The notes under the pieces were generated by a model. That model worked only from the letters and a program-made list of their open reading frames with translations, did no database searches and was not told the DNA's origin. The position numbers were made by a program, and so were the translations under genes. Shown here piece after piece: positions 32,648 through 44,555 of a stretch of DNA of 64,000 nt (its first letter is position 1; each line of letters starts with the position of its first letter). This DNA is from Lunularia cruciata (Eukaryota; Streptophyta; Marchantiopsida; Lunulariales; Lunulariaceae). Location of the stretch: contig OX419755.1 in the NCBI GenBank assembly GCA_948567375.1, positions 58,167,945-58,231,944 of the forward strand, given 5' to 3'.

Positions 32648-35600
32648 TTGATTGTCGTGAATGGAATCCTAGAAGGTAATCAAGTGAGAGTATTAATAGA
32701 TCCGGGAGCAATAGAGAATTTATTGTCTCGCTCTGTTGCAATAAGATTGGGAATGGATCTAAAGAGAGATGGAAGTGAAGAAGTAGAGTTACCAAATGGG
32801 CAAACAAAGAGGATTGAATCATTACCTAGACGGGTAACCCTCTCTGTAGGAGAATATCAAGAAGCAATTGAGTGGCAAGTGATATAGTTAGCTCGTTATG
32901 ATGCAATTTTAGGCATGCCATGGATGGAGCAGTACAACCCTATGGTGGATTGGAGGAAGAAAGTAGTGAGAACCCACCAATGGTTAATCATTGGGGTTAA
33001 AGAAAAATCACACAGGTAGAAATTGCCTCTATATATTGTAGGGATGGCAACTATCTGTAAGACCGATAGATGTTTTATGGGTCTAATAAGAGAAGTCCAG
33101 AGTGCACAACTCGATGGACAAATTCCTGAGAAATTGAAGGATGTGGTGGATGAGTTTCAAGATGTCTTTCCCGATGATCTACCCTCAGGATTACCACCAA
33201 AAAGGCAAGTAGATCACAAAATTGAGACACTTCCGGGGAAGATGCCTCCTTGTAAGGTCCCATATCGCCTATCACCTCATGAGTTGGAGGAGTGTAAGAC
33301 TCAAATTGAGGAGATATTGCAGAAAGGGTTCATCCAACCTAGCGTATCACCATATGGTGCCCATGTCTTGTTTGTGAAGAAGAAGGATGGTACAATGCGC
33401 ATGTGCATTGACTATCGAGGTCTCAATTAGCAAACAGTGAAGAACAAATACCCCTTACCTCGCATGGATGACCTGTTTGATCAACTCCATGGAGCGAGAT
33501 ACTTCACCAAACTGGACTTGCAAAGCGGTTACAATCAAATCCAAATTGCAGAGGAGGATGTGCACAAAATTGCCTTTTGAACCAGGTATGGCCACTTTGA
33601 GTATCTTGTGATGCCTTTTGGCCTCACCAATGCACCTGCCACTTTCATGAGTCTAATGAATGATATATTTCGTCCATACTTGGATAAGTTTGTTATCATC
33701 TTCTTGGATGATATCTTATTATATAGTAGCACAATGACAGAACACAAACAACATTTACGAGAGGTCTTCCAAATTCTAAGACAGAATCAATTGTACGCCA
33801 AAATCTCAAAGTGTGAGTTTGGCAAGTCTGAAGTAGACTACTTGGGGCATAGAGTAAGTGCAGAGTGCATTCAAGTATTGACAAATAAAATAGAGGTCAT
33901 TCAAAAATGGAGTGCCCCAAAAGATCAGACTCAACTTAAGAGCTTCTTGGGGTTGACGGGATTCTATCGTAGATTTGTCAAGGACTTCTCCAAGGTTGCA
34001 TAGCCTTTAACGGCACTACTTAGCAAGAGGAAGAAGTGGACATGGAGAACTGCACAAGAGTTGGCCTTTCAAGAATTGAAGGCCGCCTTGTTACATGCAC
34101 CAATCTTGAAGTGGTATGACCTAAAACGTCCAATCAAGTTGGCTATAGATGCATCAGGCGTAGCAATAGGAGCAGTCCTATAACAAGAGTGGCATGATAG
34201 ATGGCATCCAATTGCCTATTTCTCTCGAAAGTTGTTACCAGTAGAGCGGAACTCCCACACCACAGAACAAGAAGAGTTGGCAATCATTCTAGCAAACAAG
34301 CATTGGAAGCACTACTTGGGCGAGAAGGCATTTGTAGTAGAGATAGACCACAAACCTCTAGTCTACCTCAAGACGCAGAAGGATCTATCTCATCACCAAA
34401 TTTGGTAGGCAGAGTAGCAACAACGCTTCAACATGAGAATCACCTCCGTGGAAGGTAAGAAGCAACTTGCAGATGCATTCACCCGCATGCCAATGGCCAA
34501 CAACTTGGTGGCAGAGGTTAAGATTAACTCTGAATTCTGGCAAGAGATTCTGGCGGCTACAAAAACTGACCCACAGATTGTAGAAGCACAATCATCCAAA
34601 GGTGTCACTAGTACCCAAGGACTCACCTTTTGGGATGGCAGATTATGGATCCCAAATGTCCTAAAATTATGCACCACCATTCTAGCAGAATGCCATGATT
34701 CGGCCATTGCAGCTCATGTTGGAGTGGACAAGACCTTGGATGCAGTCAAGCACCATTACTATTGGCCCAAGATGAGCAACAACGTGATGGACTATGTGCA
34801 TAGCTGCCTACTTTGCCAACAGAACAAAGCTTCTAATCAAGCTCCTATAGGGCTCCTTCAACCTCTCCCCACTCCTACCCAACGTTGGGAACAAGTGAGT
34901 ATAGATCTCGTCTGTGAATTACCCAAGACCACCTCAGGGTTTGACTCCATTGTGATCTTTGTGGACCGTCTCAGCAAAATGATTCATGTACGCCCTACCA
35001 CCAAGGAGGTGACCACTCCACAACTAGCTCAATTATACTTAGATGCAGTCTTTGCTCACCATGGCTTGTCTAGAGTACTCATCACCGATAGAGGCACCCA
35101 ATTCACCAGCTTGTTTTGGCAAACACTCTTTGGGTTCTTCAAAACCAAGTTGGCCATGTCCACAGCTTACCACCCCCAAACAGATGGCCAAACAGAGCGG
35201 GCTAATCGCACAATTGAAGACATGTTACGCGGCTTCACCTTAGAAGAGCAAGAGAGGTGGGACATCCTACTCCCGTTGGTGGAATTTGCTTACAACAATT
35301 CAATAAATGCATCCACCCAAGTCACTCCATTCTTCCTCATGTATGGTGAGCCTCCCTTCACACCTTCTAGCTTGATGAAGATCCGTCTAGTGGCTACCAA
35401 GGTCGATGTAGTCAACACATTTGTTTCTAGAATCCAACAAGGTGTGGAGAGCGCCAAGCACAGATTACAGATTGTGCAAAATCAACAGAAGCAGTATGCT
35501 GATGCACACTGTCGGCACATGGAGTTCAATGTTGGGAATCAAGTGTGGCTATCGACAACCAACCTCACATTAGTTGGACCTCGTAAGCTCAAACCTTGTT

Positions 35601-35977
35601 TTATTGGGCCTTTCTCGATTCTTCATCGCATCGGCGCTGTGGCCTATCACCTTGAGCTACCACCACACATGAAGATCCATCCAGTCTTCCATGTCTCCTT
35701 ACTACTCAGATATGCTCCTTGATCAGGCCAAGGTCATTACTCACCAGACATTTGACCTTGCCCGACACTCATTGATGGCACAGAGGAATATGAAGTGGAG
35801 CGGATTCTCCAAAAACGCATGCATGGTACTTGCCACCCGTGGGTGGACTATCTCATACAATGGAAAGGTTACCCCCTCTATGAAGCCACCTGGGAGCCCG
35901 CTGCCAATTTGGCACATGCACCTGTGTTGGTGCAAGCATTTGAGCAACAATTGCACAACAAGGACGTTGCGTCTTAA
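32648..35977 (+). pseudogene. pol: pol of the gypsy element with terminal chromodomain
   Basis: One frame runs through all domains but is crossed by stops at 33428, 33578, 34001, 34181, 34406, 34415, 35720 and about 35750, plus others between 32885 and 33020. Domains in order: protease 'VLIDPGA' near 32690, where the usual D-S/T-G triad has P; RT with '[16 protein letters not shown]', '[11 protein letters not shown]' and '[11 protein letters not shown]'; RNase H with 'LAIDASGVAIGAVL'; integrase with a HHCC-like 'CLLCQQNK', 'SIDLVCELP', 'LITDRGTQF' and 'TDGQTERANR'. The integrase part is an uninterrupted 429-codon frame (34433-35722). A chromodomain follows ('EYEVERIL', 'YLIQWKGYPLYEATWEP') before the stop at 35975-35977. 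Confidence 0.9.
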
Positions 35978-35988
35978 AAGGAGGGAGG
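35976..35988 (+). other. Polypurine tract
   Basis: AAAAGGAGGGAGG, two bases before the 3' LTR. It is the priming site for plus-strand synthesis. Confidence 0.85.
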
Positions 35989-35990
35989 TT

Positions 35991-36729
35991 TGTAATACCA
36001 AGAGCTAGCCATATGATCTAGATGTGAAATTCGGTTTGGTAACATCTAGAATGATGTTATACATGATGGTTGAAATAGATCAGATAGAAATATCACCAAA
36101 AGAGTACTTCTACTAATAGGGCAGAAACCAAAATAGACTTGAGAACCTTAGAACCAATAGCTAAACATATGATTTAAAGGTGAGAATTGGTTCGGTAACA
36201 TCTGGAAGGATGTTACACATGATGGACTAAACAGATCAGAAAGAGGTATCACCAAAAAGGGACTTCTACTAATAGAGTAGGAACCAAAATATGCCTGAAA
36301 TCTTTGAAGGTAATTTCGGAGGCCTAAACGGATGAATTAGGCCTCAAAAATGTGAAGATTCCCCCCCCCCCAACAAATGAAAGGCTGGCCTTCCCTCCCC
36401 CCCTTCTTTGTCTCGTCGAGAGCTTTCCAACGGTACCTTACGTGATTCTGAGATTCCTATAGGAAGATTCCCTAAAAGATTCCCTCCGGTCAAAGCTTGT
36501 TTGACCAACCAGATAGGACCTAGACCAGACATGTCACCCATCCAAGTAAGTAATCCAAGGGTGGAGCTTGCTGACATGTCACCTATCTGTGTCCCTAATC
36601 CTATGGTGGAGCTTCCTTGGCGGAGATCCTCTTTGTCTATATAATAAAGAGAAGGTGCTCCCTTGGGGTATCTATTGTTTGAGTGTGCAATCTGTGTTTT
36701 CTCTCTTCTCTTGTCCTCGGAGTATTACA
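35991..36729 (+). repeat. 3' LTR
   Basis: Starts TGTAATACC and ends GTATTACA. It is colinear with the 5' LTR, with substitutions and a changed C-run at about 36361. Confidence 0.93.
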
Positions 36730-36734
36730 CTCTT
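36730..36734. repeat. Gypsy target-site duplication, right
   Basis: CTCTT directly after the 3' LTR, identical to 30118-30122. Confidence 0.92.
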
Positions 36735-37570
36735 TGCTTTTTGTTACGTTGCCCAACAATACCAAGTTGAGCACAAGCTTTTGTCTTGGGACTGATTGTG
36801 GTCTAGTTACCAATTGTCTCTAGAGAAGGTGTAGAGACTTGTGGTGTTTCCTTCTCATCATCAGATATCAAAACATCCATATATGATTGTTCAGTTTGAT
36901 TTATATGAGATGCTTCCTCACTCCCATCAATAGTTTCATCAGTCAAGTCTACAAATCCTCTCTCACTAGTTATTGAAGTGTTAATACCACCATCACATGC
37001 TCCTGGAATGCCTTGTTCTTTGGGTGAACCGCCTCTTATTCTATGCATCTGTTCATAGAACTCCCATGAACTTGGTTTTGTGCCTTTGGTTTTTTTTCCT
37101 TTCTCAACCCAGTATTTTTTAACTAGACCATCAAGCTTGTTCCTGAGAATCTGTGGCTCATAAGGTGGTGTTATACTAATAGCTTCACTGAACCTATTAG
37201 CAAACACCTTCCACCGATCCTGACTTACATTGCCTTGGTTACAATGATTAAAATAAATGTCTTCATACATATCCAAAAAAAAGCCTCACATGACTAGAAA
37301 TCCACTCCTCTTTAGCCTTCTTCGGAATGGAAACACCTATAAACACAATTGACAACAATAGATAAATAATCAACATTCTATGATTTTAGAATAGTATTCC
37401 AATCTACATATGAAATAGTCAAAATCATACCTCTCACAAGAGCATCCTTTGATGATGAATTTTTCTTTTTTGCACCAAGCTTCTTCTTGGATGGAGTCTG
37501 CAAATCTTTCACCAATGTAATTGGTTCCATAGGTGGAAGAGCTCCCGAAACATTCTCACTCTATACAATC
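36735..37570 (-). pseudogene. Myb-like PIF/Harbinger partner gene, 5' part
   Basis: Minus-strand exons of the second PIF/Harbinger protein, a Myb/SANT-like DNA-binding partner. The part near 37433-37550 reads '...PPMEPITLVKDLQTPSKKKLGAKKK' and ends at a GTATGA donor. After an intron of about 100 bases with a 'TTTATAG' acceptor near 37337, the second exon gives 'KKAKEEWISSHVRLF', and the main frame at 37276-36803 gives 'WKVFANRFSEAI' and 'GTKPSSWEFYEQM', the Myb-like domain. A run of eight A/T at 37275-37282 carries one base too many for the frame to continue. A TAG at 36805-36803 interrupts the frame before it reaches the gypsy insertion. The start codon is not certain. Confidence 0.72.
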
Positions 37571-38109
37571 TCTTCCATTCTACTGCACAAAATTCAAAAA
37601 ATATACATGGAAAAGTTTGGTTTGACAAAGAAATTTAATCTCACCAATGTCACTGCAATATTAATCTATTGTCTTCAGTTTCAAATCACACATGACAAGC
37701 ATTGCATAACCTTCAATTCAAGCTATAGAATAGCACAACACTTCCAAAAATGAAAAATTTATGATATATTACATACCTGATCAATCTTGAAGGTCAAAAA
37801 TCAGAACCCTAGTAATGTTTGCTTGGAAAGTTGATATGTTTGCTCTCGTGAAAACTGAACTGGACGTTTGGAAACTGTATTGCCCTTGTATCACCCAACC
37901 CATTAACCTAAAGAATCTCCTGTTCGAGAGACTCAGCTGGAGCACAAGACGGAGCAAGTGTTGCCTGACGTATGAGCTCCGGCTGAGGGCTTGAACGTCA
38001 GGCAGACCTGACGTGCGCATGAGCTCCGGCAGATTTTTTGCTGCCATGTTTTGTCTTTTAGTGGGCTGCCAGAGCCCGAAAGAGCCATGTGAATCGCCTA
38101 AGAGAGTGT
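37571..38109. other. Right flank of the PIF element, no gene seen
   Basis: Holds no recognisable coding sequence. The right terminal inverted repeat of the PIF element should lie here. I could not match one convincingly to the left side. Confidence 0.45.
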
Positions 38110-38340
38110 GCTCGGCCTTGCTTTTGGCCAGACTGTTGCGAATGGTTGCAAACGGGACATTAGGAGAGTGTGCCGATGGTAGAGGAGAGGGAGAGATGTG
38201 AATGGAAAGATTTGTACTTTTTGAGTGCTCTTTAGTATATAGCACTTGAGTGAATAGTCTATTTTATTTTATTTTCAATTTTGATTTGAATGCTCTTTAG
38301 AATATAGCACTCGAGGGAATAATCTATTTTATTTGTTTTT
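38110..38340. repeat. Copy of the 27.4-28.1 kb repeat
   Basis: Contains 'aatggttgcaaacgggaca', 'gatggtagaggagagggaga' and two copies of 'gctctttag.atatagcact.gag' at about 38220 and 38290. The same motifs lie left of the PIF element, in direct orientation. Confidence 0.6.
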
Positions 38341-38534
38341 TAATTTTGGTTCCATTGGTATTTAGATTAGAGGAGAGATTAAGGACAGTTAAATAGAAGG
38401 TTTGTAGGGTTTAGAGTGATAATATATATTGAGAATGATAAGTTGTGGATTTTCATTTTTAATCTTTTTGTTTTCATGATTAAATTTCGTAGGAATTTAA
38501 TTTGAAAATTTTGGAAATAAAATTTATAAGTGAT

Positions 38535-41500
38535 GAGAGTTTGTTTAGGGTTAAGAAAGACTGCATTTTGTTATGTGAGATGTGATGTTAAAGATTGTGG
38601 TTTTGTAGATATGGAGAGGTGTATCATGTGTTATTCTTGTTATTCTTGTGTTAGCCATGGCTACACCTCCCAATATGGGGCCGTCTAGAGCGGCTCGAGA
38701 TATACCATACTCGGTGTGTCACCGACTCTTTACCTTGCAAGAAATAAAGACCTATGTGGGAAGGATGTACAAGGACTATGATTACACCACTTGGGATGCT
38801 CACAAAGGCGAGTGATCACATCAACAATAGTGACGCTCGAGATACGCACGCTATTTCTATCCCTCTGTTGACCGTTCCAAGGATACCGATCAAGTCGTGC
38901 AAGTGGTTAGTTTCTCCAGCAGGTTGTATTTTGGGGTTATTTGAGCTAGTTTTCCATATCCATGTTTATTCCATAGGTTGTTGCGCATACTCCATGATGA
39001 GGCTAGACAAGCTTTTTGCCTACTATTTGATCATTTTGCACATGATCCCTTGGACGAGTTAGCATGGTTCCTATTCCTCTTACTCCCTTGATGGTGTCTT
39101 TGTTATGCTAGAGGGTGACATGTGGGGCATAGACAGGTAGTTGTTAGATTTAGTCAATTTTGAGGTAGGGAGTGGGTAGCCCTTCAGGAGGAGTCTGTTA
39201 GGGCTACATGCTTTAGGAGATAGGTTTTTCCACAAGATACCACAGAGTCCACTCGATTACAATGGTGTAGGACATTGGGTCAGGCGTGAGAGTTTAGTAG
39301 AGTAGCACAAGCGCTACACACTTTGTCTATGGCTAGTCCAACTAATGAGACTATCTCTTCCCTATGCTCACTTTATCCTATGGTAGTAGAGAGACTACCA
39401 CTATAGGTCTTAGATTATCAACCTGAGCAGCTTTTATGTCTTGATAGGTCACTTTTTGCACAAGCATTGTGCGTTCCTCCTTGCTTTTCCTCAAGAGGTT
39501 TGTTAGGGATGGTTTATGAGCACCTTAGAGATTGCTTTCAGGCAGATGATCCTTCTAGTGGTTTTACTGAGTTGTTTTAGGTGGCTACAGCAATAGTGAG
39601 AGGAGACATTCCTGTGTCTATTAGTCAAGTGTTAGGTGTTAGTCGACTTCTTGTGATGGATAAGGACATAGGGAGCATTAGACAGATTGCTATTGGAGAG
39701 ATCTTTTTTCGTTTGGTCAATCGTACAATTGTCTTTCAACACCGTTCTCACTTTTGATAGCACTTCAATCCACATCAGTTTGGATTAGCTATACTTGGAG
39801 GATGTGAAGCTATATCTCTAGGCATCAAGACACTCCCAGATATCCATTTGAAGTGGGTCGTCCTATAGGTGGATGTTGAGAACACTTTTAATAGCATCTC
39901 ATGTACATCCATCTTTAGAGAGCTTAGGGAAGCTGGTGGATCCTTGGCAAGTCTTATTCCTTTTGTGTGGTCTTTTTATGGCTCTCTTGCTTCCCTTTAC
40001 TACAAGCATGGTTGTTCACAGGAGGGAGTCATTGTCTTGGAGTTAGTTGTTAGTATACGTCACAAAGATCCTTTAGGAGGACCCTTATTTTCCATAGCTC
40101 ACTTTAGAGCTCTCCTATCTACTACTTTGGCCATGCCAGGTTGTGTATTTCCCTCCTTGGCAGATGATACACATATTGTGGGCCTTGTAGATCAGATTAG
40201 GCAGGCCTTTGATCACTTGACTACCAAACTACATCTAATATGCTTGAGAGTCAAGGTGTCAAAGTGCAAGGCATCGTCCACTTTAGGTATCCCTCTCCAC
40301 CTTGAGCTTCCAAAGAGGTGTATCACATCTATAGATGGACTACGTGTTCTTGGAGTGCTAGTAAGATCTGAGGATTTTGTCACACACTTCTTAGACAATG
40401 CCCTTGCAAAGGATGTTCTCTATGTGGATGACCTTCCATTACTAGGTGATCCATAGGTGGCATTTGGTATACTTTCCTCTAGTATTGCTCGTCACTGACA
40501 TACCTGATACACACAATTCCCCCCTCCTCGTCCTTCCTATCATGTGTGAGAAACTTTGATAGGAGGATTATAGGAGTCTTTGGTGATATTATTGGACCAG
40601 GGACTTTTGAGTGTGTGACAGGGGATTTGGCACGTAGACAGACGGCTTTTCTGATCTCGTGTGGAGGGGTTGGCTTGCTATCTATGGAAGAGACGACACT
40701 TATAGCATTTTTGGGTAGTTGGGTTCCCTTAGCACCCCTACTTTCCTCTTGTTTTGTGGTTGTTGATAGGTCAGTTTTGGAGACTTATGTGGCAAAGGTG
40801 GAGGAGGGATCCTATTCTTTCCAGATGTTATTGCGACAGGTGAGAGATAGTCTTTCTCCACGAGCACGAGAGGAATTTTCATCTCTTGCTTCACTATTGT
40901 CAGATTGGATTAGAGGTTTACAGTCTTCCTTGGTGGAGCAACAATGTGAACATACACTACATTCTCTCTTAGTTGACTCATCCATACCTCAAGCTACTAA
41001 AGCACATCTTTGCTCTTGCTCAGTCAAGGGTGTAGAGGATCCTAGCTCGATCGTGCATTAGGGCATTTTGACTTGCACCAACTACTTTCTTTACAATGAT
41101 GAGGTTTGGTCCACCCATCTGCATCTTCATTACTTACTTGTGAGTGTAGTTCTACACTAGATGTAGCAGCGGTCCATATGACATGGTGTCTTTTTGGATG
41201 ATAGAAGATAACTACCCATGATGCTATTAGGGACATGGTGTTTGCTATGGCACGAGAGAGTGGATACTTGGCTTGGATGGAGCGTTCATATGCTTTACAG
41301 ACAACACGTGGCAAGGCATATTTATACTTGGCCCGAGATGATTAGGTGATAGAAACGGAAGTTGTGGTTACAAATCCTAGGTGGGATATAGTTTTGGAGG
41401 GAGTGATTACCCATCCCCTTGGATGCACGGCGAGTGCAGCAGCATGTCCTCAAGTATAGGGGCATGCAGCAAGGTCACCTCTTTGTTCCTCCAGCCTTGG

Positions 41501-41885
41501 AGTTATATGGAGCGATGAACACGGCATTTGATACATTAGTTAGGGAGTACGCAAGAGCTTATCATGTTAGGCGCCAAGGAGTACCACTCTCACTCTCATA
41601 CTTTGTAGCATATTTTAGGCAGTGTGTGTCCATTGCTCTACAGAGTGCAGTGGCTGGTGCAATCCATAGGAGAGCAATCACACTAGGTGATGTTTCTTTG
41701 GATGCTCCAATTGTTTGTAGACCATACTACTTGCATAGCTCTGATATCTTAGGTGCAGTAGGGCAGATTTCTCATATAGACTCTATTGGGGCCTAGCCCC
41801 ATTTTACCTTTTTCGTCTCTCCCTTGTATGGTTTGATGGGGTCTTCCCATCCTTCTTGTTCTCTATGCGGTCACTTTTTTGTTTC
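38535..41885 (+). pseudogene. Degenerate full-length R2-like retrotransposon
   Basis: It is colinear with the 13615-16987 element from leader to tail. The leader motif 'gatatggagaggtgtatcatgtgtta' precedes the ATG at 38656. The ORF is broken by many stops. The long remaining frames are 39869-40456 (RT with 'FNSISCTSIF', 'LADDTHIVG'), 40546-41061 (thumb/linker) and 41419-41796 (C-terminus to 'SHIDSIGA'). At the position of the 13.6-kb element's nonsense codon it reads CAA. Here motif B reads 'SIRHKDPLGGPLF' instead of 'TRQGDPLGGPLF', a further sign of decay. The tail ends 'tatgcggtcactttttt' near 41880. Confidence 0.88.
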
Positions 41886-41995
41886 TATACTGTCCTGCCG
41901 ATACTTCCCTTATACTATCCTGTTTTCTAAGTGGTGGCCCTTTTCTCCTGCCGATGCATACTTGCCAAAGCATACTCCTGCCGATGCATTCTCTC

Positions 41996-42055
41996 CCTTG
42001 TATGGCTTGATGGGTCTTCCCATCCTTTTGTGTTTTTATGCGGTCACCCTTTTTC
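41996..42055 (+). mobile_element. Tail-only retrotransposon copy
   Basis: 'cccttgtatggcttgatggg' to 'atgcggtcacccttttt'. It faces the copy at 42098-42180 head to head at the 3' ends. Confidence 0.6.
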
Positions 42056-42097
42056 CCTACTAATAAGAAAGCTGACCTCATCAAGACCTCATATAAC

Positions 42098-42180
42098 AAG
42101 GGCGACCGCATAGAAATAACAAAGAATGGGAAGACCCCATCAAGCTGTACAAGGGAGAGAAAAAAAAAGGTAAAATGGGG
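42098..42180 (-). mobile_element. Tail-only retrotransposon copy
   Basis: 'gggcgaccgcatagaaataa' to 'ggtaaaatgggg', the complete tail on the minus strand. Confidence 0.65.
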
Positions 42181-42282
42181 TTAGTGGGACCTCATATATG
42201 GGCTGAACACTAAAACTATCGCACTTTTTCCGTAATAATAAGAAAGCTGACTTCATATATGGGCCAGCACATACTACAAGAA

Positions 42283-42336
42283 GACCCCATCAAGCCCTAC
42301 AAAGGAGAGACAAAAGAGGTAGAATGGTGTTAGCCG
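42283..42336 (-). mobile_element. Partial retrotransposon tail
   Basis: 'aagaccccatcaagccctac' to 'gaggtagaatgg'. The 3' end ('ggcgaccgcg') is missing. The X1 counterpart is at about 5711-5745. Confidence 0.55.
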
Positions 42337-42464
42337 CAATCGTATACCCTAACAGATAAAGTATACCCATACCCTAATATATAAAGTACATATACTTTAA
42401 TAGATAATTATAAGTATACCCATACCCTAATAAGTAAATATAAGTATATTCGTACCCTAAAAGA

Positions 42465-42530
42465 TTTGTTCGACTTGATGGGGTCTTCCCATCCTTCGTG
42501 TTCTCTACGCGGTGGCCCTTTTCACCCCTA
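42465..42530 (+). mobile_element. Tail-only retrotransposon copy
   Basis: 'cgacttgatggggtcttccc' to 'tacgcggtggccctttt'. It corresponds to 6394-6452 in X1. Confidence 0.6.
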
Positions 42531-42604
42531 ATAGATAAAGTACATATTTGATGCTTCTTCGGAGGTTCCAGTATTTGTGGTGATACTTCTTTGGGGGTTT
42601 CGTT

Positions 42605-42790
42605 AGTTTGACTTTTACGACTCGGATATCTAAGGTGCGATAACGCAGGGCAGGGCAGATTTCTCCTAGCGATTCTATTGGGGGCTAGCCCCATTTTACT
42701 TCTTTTCTTTTGTCTTTTCCTTCTACGGGCTTGATGGGGTCTTCCCATCCTTCTTGTGTTCTATGTGGTTTCCTTCCCTCATATTTGTGG
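42605..42790 (+). mobile_element. 5'-truncated R2-like retrotransposon copy
   Basis: X2 counterpart of 6706-6870, with the end of the ORF, 'gggctagcccc' and the tail. Confidence 0.7.
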
Positions 42791-42864
42791 GGAGTACTCC
42801 TCATTGGCGTCTATATAATCGTGACTGAAGTGAATTTTGGACTTTTGGACCAAACTTAAGAGGG

Positions 42865-42902
42865 AAAGGCGACCGCGTAGAACACATGAAGGATGGGAAG
42901 AC
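42865..42902 (-). mobile_element. Partial retrotransposon tail
   Basis: 'aaaggcgaccgcgtagaaca' and 'gatgggaagacc', then unrelated sequence. It is not found at the same place in X1. The words 'gaccaaacttaag' stand on both sides (about 42849-42861 and 42900-42912), which fits a target duplication. Confidence 0.55.
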
Positions 42903-43171
42903 CAAACTTAAGTAGAATGAAGAACACTTTGTCTAATGTGAAAGGTATATAAAAAGTACCCGAAGGAAAGGGAAAGGAGTACAAGGCACAAACCAGTGCA
43001 AATAGAACATAGAGCGCAGCCCAAAATCAAGGTTTTGGACTGAGTTCTTCATTTACGTCTGAATATTAAATTTGGCCAGACTATAAGCTTGATGTCCATA
43101 CATTTCTCCCTTAGTTGGGTTTAGTTGGGTTACTCATTATCCGCTCTTGCACCTCTGAGACAGGCTCTTAT

Positions 43172-43235
43172 TTTTATCCTTGCACGGTTGGATTTGCTGG
43201 TGTCTTCCCGTCCTTCCTCTTATCCTACACGGTCG
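43172..43235 (+). mobile_element. Tail-only retrotransposon copy
   Basis: X2 counterpart of 6983-7050. The insertion that follows in X1 (7127-7220) is absent here. Confidence 0.6.
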
Positions 43236-43544
43236 CCTTCTTCAGACACATGCACTCTTCTGAAATGTCATGGATTGATAACGAGAACGATGTTTTATAT
43301 GTGGAAACAATAGGGACTACTCGAGAGTCGTCGTTCTGAAAAGGTCAACGGTCAAGGATGGAGAAAGAGAACGATGTAACATCTGCTGAAACAATACCGG
43401 CATCAGTAATCCATAGATATAATCCCCGAACGATCATAAATCATGATATTGGGGTGAACTTCAGGCAGTTTGATTTACATAATTTTAATAGATATTATTG
43501 TAGACAGAATATATTCCAATTTGTTATTAAGATTTAGCTTCATT

Positions 43545-44150
43545 TGATCCTTGGTTGTCGCTGATTGTGATCGAAAATTCCATGTCTTATCAGTTCGTCT
43601 TGTTTTATTTCTCAGAAATTTGCCTTAGCTTCGATCCAAATCTGGAGGCAAGGGTACACTATCGTCCCTGTTCCGGATCAGCGACAAGCATTAGTTGTTC
43701 TAAGTCTCAAGAGAGCGACTGTACCTTTTGTCCTTCGTTGTCGCAGATTGTGATCGAAAATTCCAATGCATCAACATGTACGTGTAATAGAAAAGCATGA
43801 CCATTTTATCCTTCGCTGTCGCTGATCCTGATCGAAAATTCCAATGCATCAATATGGGCGTGTAATAGAAAAGCAGTCCCACCGCGCGGAGCTCTAGTTG
43901 TTCCAAGTCTCAGGAGAGCGACTGTAGCTTGACCTCGAAGAGAAAAGGAGTTTCTACTGAAGGTTTTCCGTAGATAGTGTGGGAGAACACAAGACATGAT
44001 GAGAGTCATGTCTCCACAAATAAAAATATATACACCGCAGGAAAGAGAAAGAATTCCTCCTGTAGGTTTTCCGTAAACTGCGTGGGAGAACACAAGACAT
44101 GATGAGAGTTCCTACTGCAGGTTTTCCGAAGGTATATCTGGTAAATTGTG
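43545..44150. repeat. Degenerate tandem repeats (X2)
   Basis: X2 counterpart of 7440-8625. 'cgctgat..tgatcgaaaattcca' recurs at about 43558, 43742 and 43820. 'ggttttccgtag/aa' blocks lie at about 43960 and 44068. X2 has fewer units than X1. Confidence 0.65.
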
Positions 44151-44555
44151 AACGAGGGTGAACGAGGGTACTAGACAAGACGCACGCGTGCAACAGCCAC
44201 TGCACGCACGACTATCCGCGCAAGAATGATACAAGGTAGAGATCATGGACTGACTTACTAGCACACAATATAGGCCTGGAAGTCCCCCTTTAACCAAACC
44301 TTCTGGTCCTAGTGTTCACTAGCAGGGGTCTCAACCACCATACAAGTCAGTACCTAGTGTCGTCTTTGTTACCTCTAAACCGCCTTCTGGGGACCGGACA
44401 TACATTCCTTATGAGAATATAACACAATCAGGAACCGCACGGGCCTTAGGATAGAAAACCTTATCAAGATAACAAAGATAAACTCTTAAGAGTTAACATC
44501 ACACTAAACCACTTGGTACACTAGAAGGTACTTAGTTCAAGATTCATGTTTACGT

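Larger units (their letters stand above)
30123..36729 (+). mobile_element. Chromovirus-type Ty3/gypsy LTR retrotransposon (6607 bp)
   Basis: It has two LTRs of 744 and 739 bases starting TGTAAT and ending ATTACA, CTCTT target duplications, a tRNA-Met-type primer site, a purine tract, gag with a zinc knuckle, and pol in the order protease, RT, RNase H, integrase, chromodomain. The order with integrase last and a chromodomain identifies a plant chromovirus. The LTRs differ by roughly 4-5% over the first 310 bases by eye, mostly transitions. At least eight in-frame stops make it inactive. It lies inside the Myb-like gene of the PIF element. Confidence 0.93.
41886..42230. other. Mixed retrotransposon tails at the left border of X2
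   Basis: Short 'ctgccgatgcat' motifs (41890-41990) are shared with X1 near 5637. Two opposed tails follow, listed separately. No gene is seen. Confidence 0.5.

Noticed and set aside
28400..37910. Terminal inverted repeats of the PIF/Harbinger element
   Set aside because: 'gggtatgacaaacaagggg' (28433) and the complement of about 37890-37915 share a few words only. The match is too weak to set borders.
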